Of a DNA stretch of 64,000 nt, positions 10,371 through 22,650 are shown one piece after another. Source of the stretch: Mytilus galloprovincialis (taxonomy: Eukaryota > Mollusca > Bivalvia > Mytilida > Mytilidae); NCBI RefSeq assembly GCF_965363235.1, contig NC_134845.1:64137261-64201260 (forward strand), written 5' to 3'. Positions within the stretch are counted from its first letter, which is position 1, and each line of letters opens with the position of its first letter. The notes beneath the pieces were generated by a model. The model was not told where the DNA came from and did no database searches. It worked only from the letters and a program-made list of their open reading frames with translations. The translations under genes and the position numbers were made by a program.

Positions 10371-13300
10371 TTTCCATTTAATATGGTAAAGAGACAATGA
10401 ATGTTGATTAATTATATTATCAAGGTTGTACAGTAGTAACGAGATAAACGCTGTATGCGGCGGACAAGATAACCATTGTGTACATCAGAGAAGAGACAAC
10501 GATGTGTATAACAAAAAAGGTCAATAATTTCTGGAAAAAAATCTCAAACCCTCACACAAGAAAATAAAAATAAAATCTTACCAATAACACCCTACACAAC
10601 AAAAAGAGATTCACATAACATTTGAAGTAGTGATATTTAAGCTTAACCTCAAATTTGCAGGCTTATTGAACCATATGAACTGTCTCAGGCACAATTTGCA
10701 TAATGCAATTTTTGCTGTTCAGATATAACCTTTTCTGTTTTGTATCATTGTTTTGTTTAACTCAAACCAGCGGTCACTTGTCCAACGCGGTCATCGGTCA
10801 ATAGTTGTTTCATGATCTTCATTTCGATTTTGTTTACAAGGTTCATTTTAATGTTTAACTACCAAAATAGCTATACCGAAAAATGTATGTGTTCAGTATC
10901 GAAGTCAAAATGAAAATTGAAACCAGTTTGCAACAGAGATTCTTCAATAGACGGTGAACTCGTGAATTCCATGTCTTCCACTTCTTTGCATTTCTATTAG
11001 AAACCGTACTGCCAACTTATTTATCCACGAAATTAAACTTTTAAATCATTTCTTCACGTTTACGGGCTGTATAAAAAGATAACCTTCAGGTTAACGTTTA
11101 AAGGGCCTGCTGGTGATTTTGTGTTATTTCAATGAACTATTTTAATTTTAACTTCATTGTTGGAATAACAAATCGAAAGAAGCTTCAAAACCAACAAACG
11201 CAGTTTATATGAGGGTCTGGAAGGTCTCTCCGTATTTTGAATTATTATGGTTAATTTTTTCTATTCTTTATATTTTCAATACTCTATTTTTCATATTCTA
11301 GTACTAGTACCCCATTATCACTCTTCTTCATCGTTGTTGGGGTTGCTTTTTATTGTATATTTACCCAATAATTTTCTATTTTGTAAACACCATCCATACC
11401 CTCTTTTATAGTTGGTTGTTCAAAAGGTGAAAGCCTGCGTGAAGACGTGTCAACCTTCCCATATATCGTATACTGACTTCGAAACTGTCATCTTCGATCA
11501 TAAAGGCGGAGTTTATTTTACAAAACGGAGAAAATTTTCGGGATTCATCCTCATCAGGAACGTTCGCAGTCGATTATCTTTATGGGGTGGGTTAAACGAA
11601 TCATAGAAGAATTGAGGATGTGGAAATAAGACAGAAATCCAATCACAGATGAATTTTAAAAGATATAACAATAAAAAAAAATCAAATCAAATGTAAGTCT
11701 AAATTTGAATGATTATTCAATACAAATAAATGTTAATAATGTTAGTACGCTATTTTATCACCGACGATTGTGACATTTCATAATGATTACTTACAATACT
11801 AGTTTCTGGATTTGATTACCGTTCCAGAGCACATAAGATTACTATTGATAACTCTGTATTTATTGAGGTTTGTTTTCTCATATTTTAGTTTTTTATTTGT
11901 GTTATTTAGATTGTTGTTTACTCTTTTCGTACAAAATCATAAGAAAAATCATAATCATTAGTCTGTCACATTCACAAGATAAACTAGATCCAACAAAACA
12001 AGCACACTAAAATGAAAACAACAAAAAGGATTCAAAACTAAATTGTGAGTTATCGTTACTTGTAGAAGGCCTCATACATATTTTGAAGTACGATTTGAAT
12101 CATTGTTTTGTATTAGCTTGGTGCCAAGTGTCATATATTTTATGCGTGTAAAGTATTAAAGCCAATGAACAATATACCAATATGTGGGTAAAGTAATAGA
12201 GGCCGTTGGCGATCGACTGCCATTGAAAAATGAGATAATTAGAGAGATTTTGCCTTGTAACAGGCCACCCGTGGACCTCTAAATGTGTTGTTACAAAAGC
12301 TCCTCACTTGCGGTGAGCATGGGATTTATATTATTTCTCAGTCAACATTTTGGGATAAAACTAATCTTTACATGTTTAGTGTTTAAAGAAGAATATGTTA
12401 AGAGTTTTTGTCATAAACATGATGTATTAGTACAGCGTATCAATTCTTTCAATAACTTACAACAGGAGAGCAGGAAATTTTTCTTAACAATACAAACATT
12501 TCATGATAATGGTTACACTATGCATAACTGAATTGAAGATGAAGACCTCCACTATTATACATTATTTTTGTTTTTATTTAAATTTCAAAAGTCTTTTTAG
12601 CATTTTACAATCCTCTCTCGTACTGAGGTGAGTTTAATAATTCCATTTTTACGTTGTTCCTATAATATACATCAATAATTTATTCGATATACTTATGTGT
12701 ACCATGTGTTATTTAAGAAATAAATCATGGCAGCCGTAGATTTGTTTTCATTTAACCTTAGGTTGGGTATTTATATTCGATTATTTTACCCTGAGCGTAA
12801 GTGAATTATTTCGTTTCTAATAGGACAATTTTGTTAAACTTGATAACCGTGAAAGCCCTATACATACGATACTGTTTTTGGCTGTTCCGTTTTACCCAAT
12901 TTTGATAATATTAGTAACATTATATAATTCAATGATGATTTTTTTTCATCGCATTTTTCACTAATATATTTTCTTCCAATGACATTTTATTCGTCCTGAG
13001 GCGTACAAGTAACTTTAAAACGCCCGGTATTTACATTTGATTTTTTGTTTACGGAAACATACTTATGACGTCACCTTGTTTCGTTGCCATGCCAAGACAA
13101 TAACATCATTTCGAGGATTTTCGTTTTATGAAAATTTACCATAAAAATAGATTGAAATAAAAACTGATTTGATTATTTTGCTGTAGAATAGAGATACGTT
13201 TACTGTATCTGAATCTAGGCTAACGTAAACTGTGGATTTTGATGTCGAAAATTGAGAATATGCGGCAGTATAAATAAGTTGGTCGTAACGCGGAACAGCC

Positions 13301-13700
13301 GTTTTTGTGTATTACTGCGTTTGCGCTAAAGGTATATATATTGTGATTATACTGGATGGCGAGAATAAGTGGTCATATAAGAATTACAGTTTGTTGTGTT
13401 GTGGACTGCATGTATTTTTGTCTTTTCAAGCAATGGAGGGTATTTCATTAAAATTTAAATATTATTCTAATTTCCCTTTTGTTATCTTCTCACAGTTTGT
13501 CAACTTTTATCATTTCAGGTAACACCATTGAATTGAAAATGGAAGGAAATGAAACTAAAAATGATCGGCACTTTACTCGACTAGAGGAACAGAAGTTTTG
13601 GCGATTTTCGATACAAACGAACCCTTCACCATTCACTGGAGCAACACAAAATATATATAGATATATCAAAACATCTGAACCAATAATTGATTCCTTTTAT
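10370..13700. other. Long spacer between genes B and C without a recognised feature
   Basis: About 3.3 kb of A+T-rich sequence. Short open frames exist (for example 12283-12531 and 13307-13712) but show no domain, signal peptide or splice partner that I can support. The last 90 bp before gene C (13615-13705) are shared with the downstream flank of the relic copy. Confidence 0.4.
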
Positions 13701-14664
13701 TGTATTATTTAGAACAAACTACACACGTCAATGGATAATTGTTGATGTAGGGTGGACATTTTAAAGATCCACATTTGGTAAGAACATCAAAAAACATTTT
13801 ACCCAGATGCTTATTCACACCTCCGATAATATACTCTGGATTGATGTCAACGCATACGTAAGCAGAAGCAGCTGCATGATAATTTGCTCCTGAAGACAAG
13901 TATCCATGATATTCTTCCCTCCAGCCATTGTAACATGTATTCTTACCAGGAATCATTATAACAGATGTCGAAAAAGTAGTTCTGCAAGAAGCGCAAGGGA
14001 CGTCCTGGGCATGTGCATTCGAAGCAAAAAAGTTGCCGTAAAATTCAGCCCCATACATATGCCCATAGTCGGATCCGCTTGTCTTTACATAATTTGGATC
14101 TGGTGGTAAACATACATATTCAGCAGCCGAGCCTGTTTCACCATAGTTACCACCAGCGGCATACCCTGTGAAAACAAACATATACACCAAATCATAACAC
14201 GAATGAATGACTCAGGAAAAGTATAATTTAATAAAAAAAAAATTGAGTCGTTTAAAAAAGTTCAATATTCATTCTTAAATTCCAAGAGGGTTTGACATAT
14301 CTATGACTTTATGGTCAGTTTTCTCCGGAATGTTGCATCATTCTGATGCAATTTTTTTTTATAATTTTCACTCACAAGAGTCGACATTATCATATGCATT
14401 CGAATGAAGACAGTTGCAAAACAAAATCAATAAATAATCGAAGAGTGTGTAAATCAAACTCTTGATTAAGATTGAAAATCTTTGTAAGGCTATCTTTGTT
14501 TAGGGTAGGAAAAATGGTTTTTAATTTAGATTGATTTTAATGTTTCATGAACTGCCATTTGACAGAAATGTAATGCCAGTACTCCTGTGTTAAACTAGGA
14601 GAGAAAACTTAAAATGCAAAGGATACACTAAAACAATCGGATTAAATAAATCTGTTTGTTTTAT

Positions 14665-14935
14665 AGTAGTTAAAAGAATATAACACAATGTTGCCTACTG
14701 TACCATTTTTTTTTTAATTTGTACCTATCATGTTTGTTTCTTTTGATACACTTTGTTGTCAATATAATGCGATTTTATGCGACTGTCATACAAATGAGAG
14801 ATTTAGCTAACTATAAAACAAGATTTAAGTCAAAACATGACAGTTGATCTCCATTCATGCGATGTGTTTGAGCTTTTGATTTTGCCATTTGATTAGGGAC
14901 TTTCTTTTTTGAGTTTTTCCCAGTGCGTAGTATAT
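14665..14935 (+). mobile_element. Fossil retroelement 3' tail in intron 2 of gene C
   Basis: Phrases AACACAATGTTGCCTACTGT, GTCAATATAATGCGATTTTA and TTTTGATTTTGCCATTTGAT match the tail of the element at 3230-4415. It is a tail-only fragment, inserted in the sense opposite to gene C. Confidence 0.55.
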
Positions 14936-15469
14936 TTGTTATTTACCTTTTATATACCAATTTAAAAAATAACAACAATATGACAAAAATCAACCTTCAA
15001 ATATATCATGTAGAAATTAAAGACAGACTTCCATGTTTGGATAGAACTTTAATCATCGATGCCAAAAAAAGAAGCACCTTAGTATTTTGAATATTGCACA
15101 GCAGGAGAAAAACTTTATAAAATCATATTCTTACAATTTTTAACAGCGATATCATTATTATTTTTTTTAAATATTTACCTGCATAAACCAATTCTGTATT
15201 ATTATTTGGACACTGCTTTCTTCCCCATCTTATTATGTCGTTCCAATACCTGAAAAACAATATATATATATTATATATTACTCGTGCAATGTCAAATACA
15301 CGACTTACGGAAATATTGATAGATTACGTCTACATTATACTTAATTAATGTTCAATTATTATATACTGCATAGGAGAAATAAAGTAAGCTAACAAACAAA
15401 CTTTGAAAGAATATCATGAACTTCAAAAGGGGCGTTTGTGTAAATCCATGTTTCAACTTTGCGCACGCG

Positions 15470-16450
15470 TGTAATCAAACGACAACCATTGAATAACAGG
15501 CTTCTGACTTGGGACATGTATATTCAGAATGTGGCGGAGTAAAATTAGTCAAACATCATGGACAGTTGTGTAATAGTAGTACATAAGAACAGACTATAAA
15601 AATCAGATGAAATGTGCTTAACTGGTAAGATTGATACAGAGCAGAAGCACATCTAACAAAAAAAAGCCAGAGTGGACGTGACAAGATACCTCTACCCCCT
15701 CTCAGCAAAAATACACTAAGTACATATCTGAGAGTACTCGCAGTTACTTACACCTAGTTCAAAGCCAACAACAACTAATAAAAAAATCGTATATCTAAAC
15801 TGAAATATCGATCAGTTCACATCCAACATCCAATGGATTTAGTGTATTACCAGTATGAGAAATATAGTGGTATCGACAGATTTTAGAGACATGAATGTTC
15901 ATATGTACATGTATAACGGTAATTTTTAGTTTAATTTCTAATTTACTTATTATCTAATCAATATCAATACCAATAAAACAATATTTAAAGACCTAATTAA
16001 AGTGTTGAATTTGTAACCTTTCAGAATAAGTTTCATTAAAGGATCGATAAATTTACCCAGATTGTATCTAAATTTCAAAGCTCTGTAAACAACATCTCCA
16101 TTAAAATTACGATACGATATCCCTTTATAAGTACAACCAACTTCCAAAAGAAATCTTTAGATCTAATGCAGAATTTGGTAAAGGTTTTAAGTAATTTGTG
16201 GTATCGAACTCCTTGGCTAAATACTATACAATTTTCATATACATTACGGTAATCGAAATTCAAAATGTCACAACAGACACGGGCAAAGCGAAAGAGTTCA
16301 ATTATATAAACACCGTACGAAATAATCCAATTTGATACGTATTATAGAATATCATAGTGTACAGTTTCCCGTGTAAAGCTGATGTGTCGAAGTCGAGGAA
16401 AGGACAGCTATTCCCGTTTATATTTGATTCACCTTAAGTGGGTTCCTTTC
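15470..16450 (-). mobile_element. Fossil retroelement in intron 1 of gene C
   Basis: On the minus strand, reverse-transcriptase remnants with phrases such as RYHKLLKTFTKF and LIRSLNIV (about 15950-16450) are followed by a tail with CAGATATGTACTTAGTG. Gene D's intron holds a better-preserved relative. The copy is broken, and its upstream part was copied again by the 689-bp tandem duplication. Confidence 0.6.
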
Positions 16451-17483
16451 AATAAATTTCGGCAGTATATTAAAAAAATTCTTGATTATCGATTGCAAAT
16501 ATCATCACGTAACGATAAGTGTTAGCTCGACATTTGACCGCGTTAAAGTTTTGATTAAATGATAGGGTGAATCAAAATCTTTTAGAGAGAATGCACACAA
16601 ATTTAACACATATTAAAGGATGTACATGCTGAGACAAGACATGTTGAACCCAATGAAGGGGATTAAACCGCATTACCAATGTTCTGGCGGAGCTTACGTT
16701 TTAATTTGCATAAGGACAATCTATAAAGAGATGTGTGTGATAAAGATGATGGCCGTTATAATTATAATTATAATTGATTTCTAATCACCTATCAATTACG
16801 ATACGATATCCCTCTATAAATACAACCAACTTCCAAACGAAATCTTTAGATCTAATGCAGAATTTGGTAAATGTTTTAAGTAGTTTGTGGTATCGAACTC
16901 CTTGACTAAATACTATACAATTTTCATATACATTACGGTAATCGAAATTCAAAATGTCACAACAGACACGGGCAAAGCGAAAGAGTTCAATTATATAAAC
17001 ACCGTACGAAATAATCCAATTTGATACGTATTATAGAATATCATAGTGTACAGTTTCCCGTGTAAAGCTGATGTGTCGAAGTCGATGAAAGGACAGCTAT
17101 TCCCGTTTATATTTGATTCACCTTAAGTGAGTTCCTTTTAATAAATTTCGGCAGTATATTAAAATAATTCTTGATTATCGAATGAAAATATCATCACGTA
17201 GCGATAAGTGTTAGCTCGACATTTGACCGCGTTAAAGTTTTGATTAAATGATAGGGTGAATCAAAATCTTTTAGAGAGAATGCACACAAATTTAACACAT
17301 ATTGAAGGATGTACATGCTGAGACAAGACATGTTGAACCCAATGAAGGGGATTAAACCGCATTACCAATGTTCGGGCGGGGCTTACGTTTTAATTTGCAT
17401 AACGACAATCTATAAGAAGATGTGTGTGATAAAGATGATGGCCGTTAAAATTATAATTATAATTGATTTCTAATCACCTATCA
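16106..17483. repeat. Two-copy 689-bp tandem duplication in intron 1 of gene C
   Basis: The segment 16106-16794 is repeated at 16795-17483 with only scattered differences. Each copy begins at ATTACGATACGATATCCCT and ends with TTGATTTCTAATCACCTATC. It includes part of the retroelement fossil and about 350 bp of older intron sequence, so it arose after that insertion. The high similarity suggests it is young. Confidence 0.85.
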
Positions 17484-18041
17484 GTGTAACCGAACGGATA
17501 TACAGTAAACTGAGTGTATGATATAAGCCGAATATAGTAACTTGACACTTCATTGACGATTTTATCCCGAAACACCTGTCTATAGACTTTTCCTAAATAA
17601 GCGAACCGTTTAAACCATGTCAAGTCAAGTGAACTAAATCAAGTCATATGATCATTAAAAAGACCCATAATGATCAGTTTAAGAATATCAAATATATACA
17701 ATACAGTCTTACTTTTAATGCTGTTAAACGAGCTTTGAAGTAGTTTTATTGTCTGTTCCTGTTGTTGGATTGAAGTCTCCTGTTGCTGAATGATTATATC
17801 TTGTTGTTGATTTGTTAATAGCTGTTGGTGGTTTTCAGAAGTTAGCTGCCTAACTGTAGCATTTAGTATCGCCACGACACCTTCCATTCGGTTGAGCCGA
17901 TTATTCATAACATCTAGGTCATTGAGCAATAATCTCTTTTCTTCTGTGGTAACCAGGTCAACCTTAAAACAAAGAAAATATATCAACCACAAAATCATAC
18001 TTGAACGTATCTCATGTGCTTTGAATGAACGATTTGACGCA

Positions 18042-18060
18042 AATTGTTTCTTATCAATCT
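18042..18060 (-). promoter_or_regulatory. Conserved upstream block of gene C (TGATAAG)
   Basis: The minus strand reads TTGATAAGAAACAATTTG, 53 bp before the ATG at 17998. It aligns base for base with the block of gene B apart from a few changes. Confidence 0.5.
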
Positions 18061-18099
18061 TGTGTTAAGAAAGGTTAAATAGACAAAGATTATCATCAA

Positions 18100-18580
18100 G
18101 TTTACATGCACATATGCCAAACGGTGCATTTGAAAATCACGATCGGGACATGGTCATTACTACAAGGACATCTTCCTTTCAACATAATACTAAATTGGAA
18201 TTTTAGGTATATAATATATAAAGAAATAAGTATGACCTTTATATTTCAAAACACAAATACAATAAAAAAAGAAACAGCCGTTCTATTAAAAAAAGTTAAG
18301 AAGTTTGCATAAAACTTTATTTACTTTGCAAAACATAAAAGGTAACAATTTTCACAGAATATTTTCTTCCAAGAGATAGATTCGTTGACATGTTACCGTT
18401 GACACAAATTAACTGTCAAGTCTTAATGAATGTGATTGAAACATTCGACTGTTGTATTCTTAGCCTGCAACTAACCCGATGTCCCATTCATAATATGGGG
18501 ACTGTGGGTGGAATTTCATTGAGAAATATTTTTTCCAAATCCCGTAAATTTGTTTTTGTTAAAAACCCTCATAAAGCTGA
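18100..18580. other. Upstream flank of gene C (shared unit sequence)
   Basis: The region resembles 8030-8560 upstream of gene B (CATATGCCAA, GTGCATTTGAAA, CTGCAACTA, GGGACTGTGGGTGG and CCCGTAAA). It shows that genes B and C came from duplication of one larger unit. Confidence 0.5.
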
Positions 18581-18790
18581 CATTAACTATTGGGCTAAGC
18601 GGGCAAATCTTATCATTTGCCTACCACGTCAGTCGCGTTGTCGTCCATCGTCGGCGTTCGTAAACAGCTACAAAGATCTTCTCCTCTGAAACTACTTGTT
18701 CGAATTTAACCAAACTTGGCCACAATCGTTTTTGTGTATTTAGTATTATAAGATGTGTCCAATGACCCCACCTAAATATGTTCGGAAAGT
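18580..18790 (+). repeat. Common bivalve interspersed repeat (CTTCTCCTCTGAAACTACT type)
   Basis: Phrases GTCGTCCATCGTCGGCGTTC, ATCTTCTCCTCTGAAACTAC, AAACTTGGCCACAATCG and GATGTGTCCAATGACCCC are those of a repeat that is abundant in mollusc genomes. It is non-coding, and its origin is unclear. Confidence 0.5.
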
Positions 18791-19025
18791 CGGTAAGACA
18801 AATTCGTAACATAGTGTAAAAGTAACCTAATACGATATATATGGGGTCAGTAAATTCCTTATAGGGATTCGAGCTTCGCTTTTAGTTTGTTACCCGGATT
18901 TGTATTTTCCCAATCGATTTATGAATTTTGAACAGCGTTATACTACTATTGCCTTTATTTAACCCATATGGAATTGACTGAACCCGTATATATCATATAA
19001 GGTCACTAGCACACAATGTTACTAA
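18790..19025. repeat. Hairpin repeat, copy 3, with a widened loop
   Basis: The arms GGGGTCAGTAAATTCCTTAT and CATATGGAATTGACTGA match the hairpin of the repeats at 2451-2581 and 6060-6200, ending in GTCACTAGCACACAATGTTA. About 80 extra bases fill the loop. Only the hairpin end of the element is present here. Confidence 0.6.
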
Positions 19026-19402
19026 TAATATTGAGGTACATTAAGAACCTTACAATCCGGTTTGAATGAGATCATAACTTTACGACAAAAGAGGATTTTT
19101 TTCTTTTTTATTGTTATTTTAACATTTATAATATAACATTCGCATAGCATATGGAATACATCTCTCCAATTTGATAAAGTATTGAACGTGTGCGTTTCCT
19201 ATCATCATTTTTCGTGTGGAGTTTGCTAATTACAAGCTTCTTGTTAGTAAATGTTTAGTCATCGTTGTATAGACGCAGTCATAATTTGTTTGATCGTTAT
19301 TAAACATCTATGTCACAGATTACCAAGTAAGGAACTATAACCTTATTTAACATCCTGTCCCTTTTTCTTCGATACTTTCAATGGATTTGTGACATAACCC
19401 TG

Positions 19403-19549
19403 TTGCGGATCCAGAACCTTTCGTAAGGGGGAGTCCGCTGACTGATATATGGGGGCCGCTCCTGTCATCATTCAGGGATTCCAATATAATCAATCAAATT
19501 GTTCCCACCAAAGGGGGACCGGGACCCCAGTGCCCCCTGGATCCGCCTA
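19403..19549. repeat. GGCGGATC-ended element, copy 1
   Basis: The outer ends are inverted: GCGGATCCAG on the left and CTGGATCCGC on the right. The body contains G- and C-runs and GGGATTCCAATATAATCAA. Relatives lie at 41797-41906 and 47552-47674. Probably a MITE-type element. Confidence 0.55.
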
Positions 19550-19574
19550 TGTAAAAAACTTATCAGACTAATTG

Positions 19575-19700
19575 AAAAATGCTGGCTTCCTTGAGCATCA
19601 CTACGGATACTAAGGGTGGAGCTTGAGCTGCTTACCCTTCCAGAGCACCCACAATCACCTCGGTATTATGGGGGGATTGGTGATGTTCATTGTATTGTAT
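19575..19700 (+). mobile_element. Fossil retroelement tail 2 fragment
   Basis: The phrases TGCTTACCCTTCCAGAGCAC and the following ATTATGGGG resemble the start of the tail 2 copies at 22185 and 23830. It is a short old fragment. Confidence 0.4.
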
Positions 19701-20329
19701 CTCTGAGATACAAACTATTTAATAAAACATGCACACAACAAAACATAATAGAGCTCACTAATATGACCAACCACAAAACGATTAATACAACAATTGTGAG
19801 TTTGTGTTCTACTTTTAAGTTCTGTGAAATATTTTAAACTAAGAACGTTGGAAAACTGCCCATTCGTTGCACATGGTTGTACGCAGCATGCGAAAGGAAG
19901 TTGTGCCACGAAATAAAACAACAGACTAATTTTATCCCTTATTTTACTAAAAAAAAAAAACAGTGGCGAATTTTTTTACAATATTTTATATTTCACAAGA
20001 CGGATTTCTCTCTTAATTCTTCATTGAGAATGGTTTTTAATACTGAGGTGTGTTAAGACACAATTTTGTATAGTAGCATATTTCTCAACCATTTATTCTA
20101 TATCCTTCTGTATGTCATATGTGTGTGTATAATTGAGTTGTGGGCTGCTATATGTTTGTATTTTTTTGATATTTCTTTTTAGTAATGTTTGTGTCTTTTT
20201 TATATCCTTTAAATGTTGTTTTGATCCCTTTGTTGTTCTATTATTTAATGTAGAAACAACCATTTAGTAATAAAAGTGACAAAAGTATAAGAATGATTAA
20301 ATCGTTGTCCATGTAAATACAAGTGTTTC

Positions 20330-20740
20330 AAACCATCGATTGGTACAAATCCTTCAACATTCACTGGAACAATGTATATCTAAACATATTAGAAAACTTG
20401 AATATATAGTTGGTATTTTTATTTTATTACTTAGAACAAACTACAAAAAAAACAAAAGAAGTTTGCATACAACTATGTATACAAATTTGTAAAATTTGAA
20501 ACGTTAAAAATCATCACACAATATAGAGTTATAGAGTATGGGATTTGAAAATTAGTCCATAATACCAGTAGCCTTTTCTGACCTGCAACTGTTCAAATTG
20601 AAGATCCATAGTGAAAGGAGTGTGGGGTGGCATTCTTTTCTTTGTGGAATACATTTTTCGAAATTCCGTAAACATGAAACGCATTTTGCTAAGACACATT
20701 TATTTTTGCTTAGTTGAATCATATAGACCCATTTTTCTTA
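20330..20740 (-). pseudogene. Relic gene copy: 3' tail joined to an upstream flank, body lost
   Basis: At about 20418-20442 the minus strand reads the last codons of exon 3 (VVCSK then stop) in the context TTACTTAGAACAAACTAC shared with genes C, D and E. The bases to the left (from about 20330) resemble the downstream flank of gene C (13615-13705), with the shared words CAAATCCTTC and ATTCACTGGA. To the right, within a few tens of bases, the sequence matches the upstream flanks of genes B (8435-8560) and C (18300-18560), for example CTGCAACT and later ATTCCGTAAACATGAAAC. The three exons that should lie between are absent. This looks like an array unit that lost its body by an internal deletion. 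The assignment rests on short similarities, so it is moderately confident. Confidence 0.6.
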
Positions 20741-21239
20741 ATTAATAAATCCGCAAATGAGATTCGTACTATGCATTCTATTGAATTTGTGGTTTAAGAA
20801 CAATAGAAAAGAGATGGACGTCAACTTGCAGTAGTGATGTTTTAGCTTTAGCTCTAATTTGAAGGCCGAATTATGACTATAACGTATACTGAACTAAATA
20901 ATAGAATAACAAGATACACCAACCTGCAAGAGAAACTCAAAACGGAAAATCATTTATGAAATGGTAAAAATAACAGCATATCTCACGGATGAAAAACAAC
21001 TGTCATATATACAAAAATAAATCAATGTCCTTTTCTAATCATTGGTTTTTACTGACTGTACGAATTTTGTTGTGGAAGGGTAGCGCCACTGTTAATTTTT
21101 CAGACAAGTGCCATGAATAATCCAAAAATCCAGGTTTTACAAAATTCCCCATCAATCTGATCAAATAGGTGAAAATAAGTTTCAAGTGAAACAACTAGAC
21201 AAATTTACAAATGACTAATTCAAATGTTCAATATTTGTT

Positions 21240-21880
21240 AAAAGGGAAAAGGCGAAAGATACCAGAGGGACAGTCAAACTCGAAAACAAACTGACAACGT
21301 CATGGCTATAAAGGAAAAAGTCAAACAGACAAATAATAGTACACATCACACAAAATAAAAACTAAAAACAAAGCAACACGAACCCCACCAAAAACTGGGG
21401 ATGATTTATGGTGCTCTGGAAGGGTAAGCAGATTCTGCTTCAAATATGGCACCCGTCGAGTTGCTCATGTTATTACAAATCCGGTAAATAGTTTTATTCG
21501 GTACGTCACATTCTTAAAAAGAGAAGGCGATTGTAGTTTCGACGTAAGAAACATATCCGATATAATCTGTTATACGGTTATTTCATAATGTTCAACCAAC
21601 CCGTGATGGCATCCGTAAAATGTACGATGGCATGATTTCAACTTCTCTATTTTGGACTCTTAGTTCAATAGCTTCTTGTGAGCAGTAACCCTCTATCAAG
21701 GAAATACAAGCCAGGGAATATCGTTTTAATTGGAAAATAGATACTCCGTATGCAGGCGGTGATGGAATGTTGCAAGATAGAAAATAAAAGTTCACAATTG
21801 GGAAGCCGAAATCATCTCTTTTGTTGTAAAGTTTTGTTTACAACCGACCCTCATTGTGAATTTCTAGATGTACGTCAAGA
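21240..21880 (-). mobile_element. Fossil retroelement: tail 2 plus reverse-transcriptase remnant
   Basis: On the minus strand about 21590-21880 reads phrases typical of the reverse transcriptase of this family (YNKRDDFGFPIVNF and AYGVSIFQLKRY). The tail (GGTATCTTTCGCCTTTTCC and ACTGTCCCTCT) lies to the left down to 21240. The copy is broken. A separate upstream portion lies at 22400-22650. Confidence 0.6.
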
Positions 21881-22008
21881 TATGAGGCAGACCTAGCTGT
21901 ATCTGTTATATCCTTTATTTCTAGTTTGATGGTTCAACATAGTCACCAAATTTTGAATTATGTAGCGAGAGAACATCATTTATTATAGCAGAAAGTTAAG
22001 TTAAAGGA

Positions 22009-22187
22009 TACTGTGGATTCATTTATGTTCATGGGTACAAATTTTCGTGGACTTAGGAAAACTAACATGTTCGTAGATTTTTAATTTCGTGGTTTTGCTA
22101 ATGTCTGCATACAAATCTGTCGAAAGTGTATTATCCATTGAACATTTAAATTCATGGTTGAACTGTATCCACGAAATCCACGACAAT
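22009..22187 (+). repeat. TIR element of the CTGTGGATTCATT family, copy 2 (right end lost)
   Basis: It starts ATACTGTGGATTCATTTATG and continues with ATTTTCGTGGACTTAGG and AATTTCGTGG like the copy at 979-1194. The right inverted end is missing; the sequence passes directly into retroelement tail 2 at about 22187. Confidence 0.55.
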
Positions 22188-22390
22188 TACCCTTCCGGAG
22201 CACCTGAGATCAACCCTAGTTTTTGGTGGGGGTCGTGTTGCTTATTTCTTTGGTTTTCTATGCTGTGTCATGTGTACTATTGTTTGACTGTTTGTCTTTT
22301 TCAGTTTTAGCCATGGCATTGTCAGTTTATTTTAGATTTATGACCTTGACTGTGCCTCTGGTATCTTTCGTCCCTCTTTGATATCCAACG
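22185..22390 (+). mobile_element. Fossil retroelement tail 2
   Basis: The phrases TACCCTTCCGGAGCACCTGA, TTAGCCATGGCATTGTCAG and GGTATCTTTCGTCCCTCTTT also occur, diverged, at 23815-24070 and 35225-35480. It is the 3' tail of a reverse-transcriptase element, orientated plus. Confidence 0.6.
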
Positions 22391-22399
22391 AATAATAAT

Positions 22400-22650
22400 G
22401 AAATCCCAGTATTGCTAACTTCTCATCTTTCTTCTTAGAAATTCCTGTATGAAGTCAGCCTCATAATAATAGAAGAACAGGTCGGCAAGAAGAGGGGCAT
22501 AAAAGGTTTCCATTGGAATGCCAACAGTTTGTTGAAAAACACGTCCTCCAAACGTAACAAATATATTGTCAATCAAGAAGTCAAGCATCTTGATAATGTC
22601 AGTTTCAGAGAATTTATTCGTTAAAATCAGAGTGATTTTTTACAAAGTAG
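22400..22650 (-). mobile_element. Fossil reverse-transcriptase fragment
   Basis: The minus strand gives phrases such as MLDFLIDNIFVTFGGR, VFQQTVGIPM and APLLADLFFYYYEADFIQ, a reverse-transcriptase core region of the same family as 3230-3530 and 34905-35060. It is a fossil fragment. Confidence 0.65.

Larger units (their letters stand above)
13705..17998 (-). pseudogene. Gene C: paralog of gene B with a one-base deficit in exon 2
   Basis: The three-exon plan matches gene B: exon 1 at 17713-17998, exon 2 at 15179-15249 and exon 3 at 13705-14165. Exon 1 has a signal peptide (MILWLIYFLCFKVDLVTT), the EEKRLLLND motif, an NAT sequon and a shorter Gln-rich coiled coil. Exon 3 is fully open and carries all nine cysteines expected there (YVCLPP, DVPCASCR, KNTCY, YVCVD, KCGSLKCPPY, LTCVVCSK). 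Exon 2 is 71 nt where B, D and E have 72. A base is missing between ACGACA and ATAAGATGG, so the junction with exon 1 runs into TAA. The splice sites are intact. This could be a young pseudogene, a segregating null allele or an assembly error; the otherwise clean frames favour something recent. Intron 1 (15250-17712) holds retroelement debris and a 689-bp tandem duplication. Confidence 0.72.

Noticed and set aside
12283-13712. Plus-strand open frames between genes B and C
   Set aside because: No recognised domain and no splice-linked exons; frames of this length are expected by chance here.
13479-13712. Exon of a gene antisense to gene C
   Set aside because: The sequence is the shared downstream flank of array units (also at 20330), not a conserved coding frame.
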